DNA of 45,153 nucleotides from Nevskia sp. (lineage in GTDB: Bacteria > Pseudomonadota > Gammaproteobacteria > Nevskiales > Nevskiaceae): contig JALNYU010000029.1 of NCBI GenBank assembly GCA_023229645.1, positions 1 through 45,153 of the forward strand, given 5' to 3'. How positions within the stretch are numbered: position 1 is the first letter of the stretch; each line of letters begins with the position of its first letter. The notes under the pieces are model-generated. The model ran no database searches and was not told the origin of the DNA. It saw nothing but the letters and a program-made list of their open reading frames with translations. Made by a program: the position numbers and the translations under genes. Of the stretch, positions 25,970-34,040 are shown piece by piece.

Positions 25970-28123
25970 CTAGATCGCCAACCGGAAGCCGACGAAAATC
26001 GAGGTCCCCGGCAGCGGTGCTACATCCTTGATGAACGAGGTGTGGCGGCGTTCGTCCTCGTTCAACAAATTGCGGCCGCGGAGGAAAAATTCGCTGTCTT
26101 GTTCGGCGTTTTCAGTCAACCGGAAGCGGTAGCCGAGGTCGATACCGAGCTGGTTGTAGCCGCCGGTGACGGTTTCCAGCGGTGCGATGTTGCCTTGGCG
26201 CTCAACACGGGTGTAGGTCAGCGTTGCGTGATAGCGCTGGTACTTGCCTTCTAAGCTGCCACCGAAACGCATCGGCGTTACTCGCGGTAAATCGCCGCCG
26301 CCATCAACTTGACCAACCACCTTATCGGCAAAGGCGTGGACATTCACTTTGTACGGCCCGGTGGTTACCAGTGCGTAGTCGGTTTGTGCTTCGAAGCCGT
26401 AGAACTTAACGTTCGACTGCCGGTAATCGACCAGCAAGAACTCACCTTCCGGATCGAGCAAACCTTCCGCGTTCACGCGGTCGGCCACGCCGTCGGAATT
26501 GGCGGTGCCGCTGCGGTCGGCGTTCAAGCCGCTATCGGTTTCCTGCAGGAAGAGATAGTTCTGAATCCGGTTGTAGTAGCCGTTCAGCTCCCAAGACCAG
26601 CGCTGGTCGTGATGGTCGAAACCGATCTCGAAGTTATTCGCCGTTTCCAACTTGGCGTTGCCGTTGCCGCGCTCGAACGTCGCCGTTGCGCCGTGCGGGC
26701 CGAACGAATACAGCTCTTCCGGCACCGGCGAACGCTGGGAGCGGCTGAAGTACAGCTTCAGGTGATAAGCCTTGGCGGCATCGAGATTGAAAATCGAACC
26801 GGCCGATACGCTAACCGGCGTGTAGTTGCGGTCTGGAATGCCGTTGCCTTCCGGCTTGTTGGTATCGCGCTCAACGCGGGCGCCCAACTCCAGCTTGCCG
26901 AATTTATACGGGTGTTCTTCAACCAAAAACGCACCGAGCTGCAGCGTATGTGTTGGCGGCACGAAGCTTTCTTCGCCAACAGCGCTAAACCGGCGGAAAT
27001 CGTGCTGCACGCCAAACACGCCGCGCCAGCCGAAGACCGGCACGTGCACGGCTTCAATGCGCTCATCGTTCTGCTTATTGAAAAACACCGTGCCCGGCGT
27101 GACCGCGTCTTCGAATTCGGTGTGGGTATAGCTGTTATAGGCGCCGCGGATTTTCACCGATTCCAGAAACGGCAGCGGCCGATTCAAAATCGCTTGGCCG
27201 TCGTAACGGGTTTGATCGGCATTGATAAACGCATTCTCTTCCGCCGGCAGGCCGTAAACGGTGTTGAACTCGCTGACCGCGAACGACACCGAATTCGCGC
27301 CCGAGATATAGCCGTAAGACAACGCGCCGGAGTCCGACTGCACGCGGCTATTCGCCAGAAACCCCTGGCTGCCGGTGCCATCAACGCGGGCATTGCCGGG
27401 GATATCGAATTGCTCGGCTTTGCGGCCGCTGGCGTCGATATGAAACTGGCTGTGGCCGATGCCGTAGCCGAGTTCAAGATTGCCGAGGCGCTCGTCGGCA
27501 TTGCTGCCGTACTGGCCTTCGATGCTGCCGTGCAAGCCTTCGGTGACATCAATCGGCAAGCGGTCGTCGATGACATTGACGATGCCGCCGGACGCCCGGC
27601 TGCCGTAGAGCAAGGTCGCCGGGCCTTTCAGCACTTCGATCTGCCGCGCGTGCGCGGTATCCACCGCCACGGCGTGATCGGGGCTGACATCGGAAACATC
27701 GAGCGAGCCAACGCCGTTTTCCAGAATATCCACCCGCGGCCCGGCTTGGCCGCGAATAATCGGCCGGCCGGCGCCGCTACCGAAATCGCTGGTCGAAATC
27801 CCCGGCGTGTTTTCCAGCGTTTCGCCGATGGTGCCGCGGCGCTGGCTATCTAATTTTTCGCCCGACAACACCGTCGTCGGCTGTACCAATTGATCTGAAG
27901 TCTTGCCCAGCGGGTTGGCGCGTACCGTCACCGTGCCCAACTCCACCGCGTTGTTCGGATCAGCCGCAGCCGTCGTTGTGGTGGTAGTGGCGGCGGCATC
28001 GGCGGCAACCTCGGCCGGCGCATCGGTTACCGCAGTGTCAGCGGCGGATACAACCTGGGGAAACGCAAAAACGGCCGCAGCTAGCGGCAATAGGCGCAGG
28101 GCGCGCCGGTGGTGCAACGTCAT
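25970..28123 (-). CDS. TonB-dependent outer-membrane receptor, ZnuD-like
   Basis: 717 residues. Signal peptide (RALRLLPLAAAVFAFPQVVSAAD) and a Thr/Ala-rich spacer precede the plug domain (about 60-190; TVTVRANPLGKTSDQLVQP, TIGETLENTPGISTSDFGSG, RPIIRGQAGPRVDILENG, VLKGPATLLYGSRASGGIVNV). A 22-strand barrel follows, ending RRHTSFIKDVAPLPGTSIFV and FRLAI. This plug and C-terminus match the ZnuD group that imports zinc, in some cases heme. The substrate is inferred from similarity only; no Zur box was identified. I start at the ATG at 28123 with gagga before it. The DUF2946-like gene upstream is probably co-transcribed. Confidence 0.88.
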   Translation of the reverse strand: MTLHHRRALRLLPLAAAVFAFPQVVSAADTAVTDAPAEVAADAAATTTTTTAAADPNNAVELGTVTVRANPLGKTSDQLVQPTTVLSGEKLDSQRRGTIGETLENTPGISTSDFGSGAGRPIIRGQAGPRVDILENGVGSLDVSDVSPDHAVAVDTAHARQIEVLKGPATLLYGSRASGGIVNVIDDRLPIDVTEGLHGSIEGQYGSNADERLGNLELGYGIGHSQFHIDASGRKAEQFDIPGNARVDGTGSQGFLANSRVQSDSGALSYGYISGANSVSFAVSEFNTVYGLPAEENAFINADQTRYDGQAILNRPLPFLESVKIRGAYNSYTHTEFEDAVTPGTVFFNKQNDERIEAVHVPVFGWRGVFGVQHDFRRFSAVGEESFVPPTHTLQLGAFLVEEHPYKFGKLELGARVERDTNKPEGNGIPDRNYTPVSVSAGSIFNLDAAKAYHLKLYFSRSQRSPVPEELYSFGPHGATATFERGNGNAKLETANNFEIGFDHHDQRWSWELNGYYNRIQNYLFLQETDSGLNADRSGTANSDGVADRVNAEGLLDPEGEFLLVDYRQSNVKFYGFEAQTDYALVTTGPYKVNVHAFADKVVGQVDGGGDLPRVTPMRFGGSLEGKYQRYHATLTYTRVERQGNIAPLETVTGGYNQLGIDLGYRFRLTENAEQDSEFFLRGRNLLNEDERRHTSFIKDVAPLPGTSIFVGFRLAI

Positions 28124-28187
28124 GAAGAAATCCTCGGAACACGAGCAAAACGGGCGCACGCGAACGCGCGCAATCAAGGCGGTTTTG

Positions 28188-28475
28188 TCAGACGAGGAAC
28201 ATCGGTGGGCCGCGTGTCGGCGGCCGGTACAGCGGTTTGCCGGCCGGTGCTGCGTCCGGCTGGCCAAGCGGCGCTTCGATTTGCGGCAATGCCGCCAGCA
28301 GCGTACCGGCCGGTGCTGGCCCAGGCGCCGCCGCATGGCTTATCGCACAAACTTCGCAGGCGACGAGTTTGTCGCCATCGCTCAGTTCGTGGTTGGTCCC
28401 GTGCACCACCGCAAACCACTGGCCAACCGCAAAGGCCAGCGCAAGCAGGAAATGGGTGGTACGGCGGAATTTCAT
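28188..28475 (-). CDS. DUF2946-like small secreted protein
   Basis: 95 residues. A hydrophobic N-terminal signal/anchor (FLLALAFAVGQWFAVVHG) is followed by a short His/Cys segment (HELSDGDKLVACEVCAISHA) with a CEVC pair that could bind metal, then a Pro-rich tail. Proteins of this type commonly precede metal-related TonB receptors, as here (64 bases upstream of the ZnuD-like gene). A role in metal handling is inference. Confidence 0.65.
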   Translation of the reverse strand: MKFRRTTHFLLALAFAVGQWFAVVHGTNHELSDGDKLVACEVCAISHAAAPGPAPAGTLLAALPQIEAPLGQPDAAPAGKPLYRPPTRGPPMFLV

Positions 28476-28490
28476 GATTAAGTTCTAGCA

Positions 28491-28525
28491 CAAACCGCCG
28501 CAGCCGGGAAAGTGGCGGCGGTTTG
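28491..28525. promoter_or_regulatory. 11-bp perfect inverted repeat between ssb and the DUF2946-like gene
   Basis: The arms caaaccgccgc (28491-28501) and gcggcggtttg (28515-28525) are perfect complements around 13 bases. It sits just after the ssb stop and just before the DUF2946-like ATG (minus strand). No T-run follows, so it may be an ssb 3' stem-loop or a regulator/operator site for the metal-receptor unit. Confidence 0.6.
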
Positions 28526-28534
28526 CAACGCGGT

Positions 28535-29011
28535 TCAGAACGGGATGTCGTCGTCTTCGAAGTGATCGCTGCTCGGCGCCGCGCTGCTGCTCGGCTGCGG
28601 CCGCGGTGCGCTCCGTTGCGGCGGTGCGCTGCTGCGCGCAGGTGCTTGGTTGTAGTCGTCGCCGCCCGCGGCAGCGCCACGGCCATCGAGCATCTGCATA
28701 TCGTTTACCACCACTTCGGTGGTGTAACGGTCGATGCCGTCTTTCTCCCACTTGCGGGTGCGCAAGCTGCCTTCGACGTAAATCTTGCTGCCTTTTTTCA
28801 AATACTGGCCGGCAATTTCCGCCAGCTTGCGGGTGAACACCACGTTATGCCACTCGGTGCGCTCTTTCTTCTCGCCCGAGCTTTTATCGTTCCAGCTGTC
28901 GGACGTTGCCAGCGTCAAATTGCAAAAGGCATCGCCGTTGGGGAAATACTTCAGCTCTGGGTCCTTGCCCAGATTACCGATCAGAATAACTTTGTTTACG
29001 CCGCGTGCCAT
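28535..29011 (-). CDS. ssb: Single-stranded DNA-binding protein
   Basis: 158 residues. The OB fold (about 1-110) contains MARGVNKVILIGNLGKDPEL, WHNVVFTRKLAEIAGQYLKK and GSKIYVEGSLRTRKWE. A Pro/Gln/Ser-rich flexible linker follows, and the acidic tip FEDDDIPF recruits partner proteins such as PriA, also encoded in this window. Start chosen at the ATG preceded by ggaggcgat. This is the chromosomal core gene closest to the CRISPR array. Confidence 0.96.
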   Translation of the reverse strand: MARGVNKVILIGNLGKDPELKYFPNGDAFCNLTLATSDSWNDKSSGEKKERTEWHNVVFTRKLAEIAGQYLKKGSKIYVEGSLRTRKWEKDGIDRYTTEVVVNDMQMLDGRGAAAGGDDYNQAPARSSAPPQRSAPRPQPSSSAAPSSDHFEDDDIPF

Positions 29012-29295
29012 ATCGCCTCCGGCCTTGCGCTGAATTGAGAAAAACGTCCGCACGCAAAAAAACGCGATGCTGGGAAAGGGCCAACGCCCGCAACCTACGC
29101 GCGTTCCCTGCGGCCCGATCAAGGGCAACGCGACGTTGAGACGCGAACTTTACTGCAAAACGCCGCAATTGACCGCCCCCGCACAGCCGGAAACCCGCAG
29201 GAGCTGGGCCAGCACGCAAGTTTGCCGACGAGAAGCGCGGCGGCGGCGCCTAAAACAAATGTCGGCACGCGCAAATTTGGCGTGAACCATTGAGC
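29012..29295. other. Region between ssb promoter and CRISPR trailer end
   Basis: 284 bases without a recognised gene. It should contain the ssb promoter (minus strand) and the array's leader-distal flank. Nothing else stands out. Confidence 0.4.
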
Positions 29296-30790
29296 GAAAT
29301 AAAGAGGCCGCGGCTTTTGGCCGCGGATGACGCAACGCCCGCGGCAAGAAAGCGCTTGAGGCTTTCGCGCTTCAATGAGGCCGCGGCTTTTGGCCGCGGA
29401 TGACGGGCAGCGCTCTGGCCGAGCATGCGGGCGGCTTCGGTGCTTCAATGAGGCCGCGGCTTTTGGCCGCGGATGACCCACGATACGCCAGCGATTGATT
29501 GGCTATTGCTGACGCTTCAATGAGGCCGCGGCTTTTGGCCGCGGATGACTTCAACACGTTTTCACCGGCCGACCGGAGTGATGGCGGCTTCAATGAGGCC
29601 GCGGCTTTTGGCCGCGGATGACAGGGGTGATTACCGAAGTGAGCGCAACGCATGAATGCGCTTCAATGAGGCCGCGGCTTTTGGCCGCGGATGACCGGCA
29701 TTAAAGCGTCTGCTGGCGTTGTGCTCGACGAAAAGCTTCAATGAGGCCGCGGCTTTTGGCCGCGGATGACATAACGTGGGGCGGGCAGCAGCAATTAGTT
29801 ATTCACGCTTCAATGAGGCCGCGGCTTTTGGCCGCGGATGACGTCAATCTGGCGTTTAGGGCGCGTCGTAATGACAGGCTTCAATGAGGCCGCGGCTTTT
29901 GGCCGCGGATGACCCGAAGGTCTTTGCACCGGTTGCTATGACGACCCTCAGCTTCAATGAGGCCGCGGCTTTTGGCCGCGGATGACTTCAAATACGGATT
30001 AACGCCCATGTACATTTGACGAAGCTTCAATGAGGCCGCGGCTTTTGGCCGCGGATAACCTGAACGGGCAATTCTTACCTTTGAATCGCCAACCTGCCAA
30101 GCTTCAATGAGGCCGCGGCTTTTGGCCGCGGATAACACCCTTAACATTGCGAAGCTTCGCGCACGCTTCCCGCTTCAATGAGGCCGCGGCTTTTGGCCGC
30201 GGATAACGCAAGCGCCTTAACCTTAGCCCGCGCCAATTCACACCGCTTCAATGAGGCCGCGGCTTTTGGCCGCGGATAACCCCGAAGATTGCTACCCCGA
30301 AGAAAGCAATGCGGGCGCTTCAATGAGGCCGCGGCTTTTGGCCGCGGATAACATAGGCGCGTCCCGGTATACGTTCCCGGTCATTGTCATGCTTCAATGA
30401 GGCCGCGGCTTTTGGCCGCGGATAACACGCCAAGGACTGTTAAAACGTTCTTGTTCATTGCGGGCTTCAATGAGGCCGCGGCTTTTGGCCGCGGATAACC
30501 GTTTCGTCGTTGTCTATGCCGATTTCGCCAGCGTCGCTTCAATGAGGCCGCGGCTTTTGGCCGCGGATAACGGAACTTTGGGCGCGTGTTGATTGGTGGC
30601 AAGTAAACTTGCTTCAATGAGGCCGCGGCTTTTGGCCGCGGATAACACCCACCCCTTGGTTTTATCTGTTTATCGTAAGGTAGCTTCAATGAGGCCGCGG
30701 CTTTTGGCCGCGGATAACGTCCAACTTACGAAAAAGGATACGGCAAGTTCGACAGCTTCAATGAGGCCGCGGCTTTTGGCCGCGGATAAC
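29296..30790 (-). CRISPR. Type I-G CRISPR array, 21 repeats and 20 spacers
   Basis: Repeats of 36 bp start at 29296 (degenerate), 29369, 29442, 29514, 29587, 29660, 29735, 29807, 29878, 29951, 30024, 30101, 30172, 30245, 30317, 30391, 30464, 30536, 30611, 30683 and 30755. Spacers are 35-41 bp. Read on the minus strand (the direction of the cas genes), the repeat starts gttatcc or gtcatcc, forms a perfect 7-bp stem (ccgcggc / gccgcgg) around caaaa, and ends cctcattgaagc; the ATTGAAGC end is the expected 5' crRNA handle. The first-listed repeat has its gcttcaat end replaced by gaaataaa, as expected of the oldest, trailer-end repeat. Repeats 1-10 carry gtcatcc and 11-21 gttatcc. Confidence 0.98.
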
Positions 30791-31013
30791 AGCCTGCTTG
30801 CAAGCTGTTGATTTGCGAGACCCGGCGCTGGGGTTTGCGAGCGCTGCGGCGGCCGGGTACGCGAACGGCTGCGGGGAAGCGGGCCGCGGCCGTCAAACTT
30901 TTACTTTCCTTTGTTTTTAAAACGCTTTCTGGCTTGCGAGCGCTGCCGGGGTTTGGGTCGGCATTGCAGCGCTCGCGCGGCGGCGGCAGTTGCGGGGCGG
31001 TGCTGGGCATGGG
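30791..31013 (-). promoter_or_regulatory. CRISPR leader
   Basis: Lies between the cas2 stop and the newest repeat. An AT-rich tract at 30895-30925 suits the array promoter. The motif ttgcgagcgctgc appears at 30835-30847 and 30934-30946. The latter is also paired with its inverse gcagcgctcgc at 30966-30976, giving an 11-bp hairpin. Such leader repeats could be protein-binding sites for spacer integration or transcription. Confidence 0.7.
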
Positions 31014-31304
31014 TTAGACGATAGTCGGTTCCCGCACCACCGGCGCAAAGCTTTTGCCGAGGCTGATGATGCTGGGTTTGACGCTATCGGCCGGGCCGAT
31101 GTCGAGCATGATGATGTGATCCTGCCCGTTGATGATGATGCCGTCTAGTAGCGCCATCAATTCGGCGTGGCGGCGGGCGGAGAGGCGGCATTGAAAGACG
31201 GATAGTTGCAGCCATTCGCCATAGCCTTTCATGAGTTTGAAGACGCGGCGCCAACGTTTGGCGTCGCCGATGTCGTAGGTCACAACGTAGAGGTGTTCTT
31301 TCAT
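31014..31304 (-). CDS. cas2: CRISPR-associated endonuclease Cas2
   Basis: 96 residues with the ferredoxin-like fold start LYVVTYDIGDAKRWRRVFKLM (metal Asp11) and WLQLSVFQCRLSARR. Cas2 dimers bridge two Cas1 dimers during spacer integration. It follows the cas4-cas1 gene by 22 bases and is the last cas gene before the leader. Confidence 0.95.
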   Translation of the reverse strand: MKEHLYVVTYDIGDAKRWRRVFKLMKGYGEWLQLSVFQCRLSARRHAELMALLDGIIINGQDHIIMLDIGPADSVKPSIISLGKSFAPVVREPTIV

Positions 31305-31326
31305 CGCGCGGCTCCGGCGCTACGGT

Positions 31327-33042
31327 TCAGCGGGTGGTGAAGTTGTGGTTTTCAACGGTTTCGCCGAGCAGAAAGCGGCCGAGCAGGCGGCATTGCAGCT
31401 CCAGCAGGCGGCGGTAGCTGATGCGGTAGGAAAACTGCGGGTGGGTTACTTCGTGCGCGAGCCGGCGTTCAAACGTGGCGATGAAGCGCTTGCGGCCTTC
31501 TTCGCTGAGGTTGGTGCGGCCGGGGCCGCCGATGAAATCCGTCGGGCGGACTTCGCCGTTGTTGATGGCTTGGAGCACGGCGGAGTCGGCGATCAAGGGG
31601 CGGAACGGTTCCATCATGTCGAGTGCGAGCGCCGGGCGGCCGTAGCGGGGTTGGTGGTAGTAGCCGCGGTAGGGGTCGAAGCCGGTGGTGGTGAGTGCGA
31701 TGGTGAACGCGCGGGTGAGCATGGCGTAGGCGAACGAGAGGAGGGCGTTGACCGGGTCCGTTGGTGGGCGGCGGTTGCGGTGGCTGAAGTCAAAGCCGAA
31801 GTTGCTGTTGTCCTCGCGCTTGAGCAGGCCGGCGAACGCGCCGAAGTAGGCGGCGGCGCCGTTGCCTTCGATGCCGAGCAGTTCGGGCAGATCGCGGGCG
31901 CGGCTGCAGGTTTTGATTGCGTGTTCGAGTTGGGCCAGCGCAGCTTCCGGCGGTTGTTCGCCGCGCCAGTTGCGGCGCAGCAAAACACGGCTGTTGACGA
32001 GTTTGGCCCGGACCCAGCCGCGGGCGAGCGCGAGGCAGGTTTTGTCGTCGTCCGCGGCGCGGAATTGGGCGATGCGGAGTTCAACATTCTTGTGGCCGAC
32101 GCCGGCGGTGTGGCCGAGAAACCAGCCGCCGTAGCTGTGCCAGGCGATGGGGATTTCCCGGCGCATGAGTTCGTGCAGGGTTGGCGTGGTGACGTAAACG
32201 TTGCCTTGCAATACAACCTGCGAGATTTCGGCGAGCCGCGGCCGGGCGGCGGCTTGGTCGTCGATGGTGATTGCGAGGTTTTCGCCGTCTTTCGCGACTT
32301 TGGCTTTGTTGGCTTGCACGTAGAGCGGCAGCGCTTCGGTGAGGCCGATGGCGATGGCGCGCGGCGGGCCGGGGTTGGGGTGGGCGCCGGGGCGGAGGAA
32401 GTTCACTTCGTCCGGTAAACAGATGCTGACCAGCGCGCAGCGCGGGCATTTCGGCGAGTCTTCCAGCGGGGTTGGGATGCGTCCGCCGAGTGCGATGCCA
32501 CGCAGGCCGTGCAGCGAAGATAGTGCCAAGCCGCGCAGTTCGTCGTCGAACGCAACCGGTACGCGTTCGCGTGATTCGACGAAGTAGAGCACGCCGCCGC
32601 TGCAGCGGTAGCCTTGATCTTCGAGAATGAGCCCTTGCAGGCAGAGCTGAACCCGTTCCGGGTCGTAAGCGCCGCGTGCAACGTGTGGGCGTTTGCCGCG
32701 TTTGTAGTCAATCGGCACGACTTCGCCGTCGTCGGCTTCGAGCAAATCGAGCTTGGCGATGACGCCGAGGCGGTTGCTGGCGAGCGTGATCGAACGGGCG
32801 TGGATGCGGGTTTCGGCATCGATATCCTCCGCCGCTGGCAACTCCCCGCCCGGTGTATCGACGCGCGCATGCTTGCGGCTGCCATCGACGGTATCCGCCG
32901 ACGACGCCCACTCGCCCTGCACCCATTCCAGATACGCCAGACGCGGGCAGTACACGTATTCGTTGACCATCCGCGCCGGCAGCAGCGGTTGGTCGCCGGT
33001 GAGTTCGGGAAACGGCAGTGGTAGTTCGTGTTGGTTGGGCAT
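31327..33042 (-). CDS. cas4-cas1: Cas4-Cas1 fusion protein
   Basis: 571 residues. The Cas4 part (about 1-215) has the first iron-sulfur Cys in YVYCPRLAYLEW, nuclease motifs AKLDLLEADDGEVVPIDYKRG (Asp and Lys of the RecB-like site) and the trailing Cys set CPRCALVSICLP. Cas1 follows (about 225-571) with the metal Glu in LLGIEGNGAAAYF and FSFAYAMLTR, ALALDMMEPFRPLIAD. Fusion of Cas4 to Cas1 is a hallmark of type I-G (I-U) systems; it selects PAM-bearing prespacers and integrates them with Cas2. It is separated from the upstream Cas8-like gene by 92 bases holding short tandem repeats. Confidence 0.95.
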   Translation of the reverse strand: MPNQHELPLPFPELTGDQPLLPARMVNEYVYCPRLAYLEWVQGEWASSADTVDGSRKHARVDTPGGELPAAEDIDAETRIHARSITLASNRLGVIAKLDLLEADDGEVVPIDYKRGKRPHVARGAYDPERVQLCLQGLILEDQGYRCSGGVLYFVESRERVPVAFDDELRGLALSSLHGLRGIALGGRIPTPLEDSPKCPRCALVSICLPDEVNFLRPGAHPNPGPPRAIAIGLTEALPLYVQANKAKVAKDGENLAITIDDQAAARPRLAEISQVVLQGNVYVTTPTLHELMRREIPIAWHSYGGWFLGHTAGVGHKNVELRIAQFRAADDDKTCLALARGWVRAKLVNSRVLLRRNWRGEQPPEAALAQLEHAIKTCSRARDLPELLGIEGNGAAAYFGAFAGLLKREDNSNFGFDFSHRNRRPPTDPVNALLSFAYAMLTRAFTIALTTTGFDPYRGYYHQPRYGRPALALDMMEPFRPLIADSAVLQAINNGEVRPTDFIGGPGRTNLSEEGRKRFIATFERRLAHEVTHPQFSYRISYRRLLELQCRLLGRFLLGETVENHNFTTR

Positions 33043-33096
33043 GGTGCGGGCGGCGGCTGGGGTTGCCGGCCGCCGGGTGGGTGGGTGCGGTTGTGC

Positions 33097-33136
33097 GTTA
33101 TTCCGGGGTGGTTATTGGGGTGGTCATTACGGGGTC
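33097..33136. repeat. Three imperfect 12-14 bp tandem repeats after the Cas8-like gene
   Basis: gttattccggggtg, gttattggggtg and gtcattacggggtc follow each other directly. They fill the gap between the end of the Cas8-like gene and the start of cas4-cas1. Confidence 0.6.
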
Positions 33137-34040
33137 AACGCGGGGTGTTTGCGCTTGGGCGTTCAAGTTGCGCGGCGCGGAATACGGCGTACCCCTGGCC
33201 GAATTCCGAGCGGCGCGAGCGATAAACGGCGGCGATGCCGCGGCGCCAGCGTTCGCCAACTCGCCAGCCGCCAGCTTGCAGCAGGCTGCGGAGTTCATCG
33301 ATCTGCACCGGCGCGGTGACGATGGGCCAGCGGAAGTAGTTATCACCGTCGTAGATAAAACCGGTGGTGCGGGCGCGGCCGGCGTCGCTGGCGGGCGGGT
33401 ACAGCGGCAGCGCCATTGCCGCGAGTAGTACGGCAGCGGCGACGCAGCTTGGCTTTTCCGACGTTGGCGCTCGGCTGCGCAGCGCGTGCAGGCGCTCGGC
33501 GTTTGGATCCCAGCCGAGACTGTGCAGGCGTGTGGCGTAGCGCCACGGGCCGATGAGCGCTTCAGTGAACAGGCTCACCGGTTCAGCGCGGACGTGGCCG
33601 AAGATTTCGCGTAATCCGCCGAGCAACGACTGCTGGCCGGAGACCATGTAAAACGCCGTCGGTTTGACGAGGCCTTTTTGCTTGTCGACCGCGCCGAGCG
33701 CCGCCAGCGCGCGTAGCCACGCGGCTTTCGGCAGATCGTCGGCGGCTAGCGCCGTTGTAAGCGCGGCTCGATAGTCGTCCGGCGGCACGCGGACATCGTC
33801 GGCCCAATTGAACCAGCCGTTCAGGGCGTCGGAGGCTTGCCACTCGGCTAGTTTGGCAATCAGGGCGTCGGCATCGGCAAAAACATCGGAGTGCAGTTGC
33901 GCCTGCCATTCGTCCTGCAGCGCGAATGATAGGCGGGCGCTTGGGTCCCAGGCGCTGACGGTTTGCAGCAGACCGAAGCTGGCCAGCGCCGCCAGCGGAT
34001 GGGCGCCGAGCAGGCCGGGCAAGGGAATGATGGTGCTCAT
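33135..34040 (-). CDS. Type I-G Cas8-like subunit (Csb3/GSU0052-like)
   Basis: 301 residues, starting MSTIIPLPGLLGAHPLAALA. The sequence is not strongly conserved; recognition rests on the PLPGLLGAHPLAALASFGLL start and the operon position between cas3 and cas4-cas1, where type I-G loci encode the small Cas8 variant (Cas8u2/Csb3). It should sit at the foot of Cascade and help PAM recognition or Cas3 recruitment. The ATG overlaps the cas3 stop by 4 bases. Earlier in-frame starts would run through the cas3 gene and are rejected. Confidence 0.75.
   Translation of the reverse strand: MSTIIPLPGLLGAHPLAALASFGLLQTVSAWDPSARLSFALQDEWQAQLHSDVFADADALIAKLAEWQASDALNGWFNWADDVRVPPDDYRAALTTALAADDLPKAAWLRALAALGAVDKQKGLVKPTAFYMVSGQQSLLGGLREIFGHVRAEPVSLFTEALIGPWRYATRLHSLGWDPNAERLHALRSRAPTSEKPSCVAAAVLLAAMALPLYPPASDAGRARTTGFIYDGDNYFRWPIVTAPVQIDELRSLLQAGGWRVGERWRRGIAAVYRSRRSEFGQGYAVFRAAQLERPSANTPR

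Noticed and set aside
26309..27853. Long rightward open frame of 514 codons
   Set aside because: It is the antisense shadow of the TonB receptor; codon bias in GC-rich DNA keeps the opposite strand open.
29372..30811. Several open frames of repeated RPKAAASLK or AKSRGLIEA text
   Set aside because: These are translations of the CRISPR repeats, not proteins.
31345..32418. Rightward open frame of 357 codons within cas4-cas1
   Set aside because: Antisense shadow, low-complexity Ala/Gly/Val composition and no domain.
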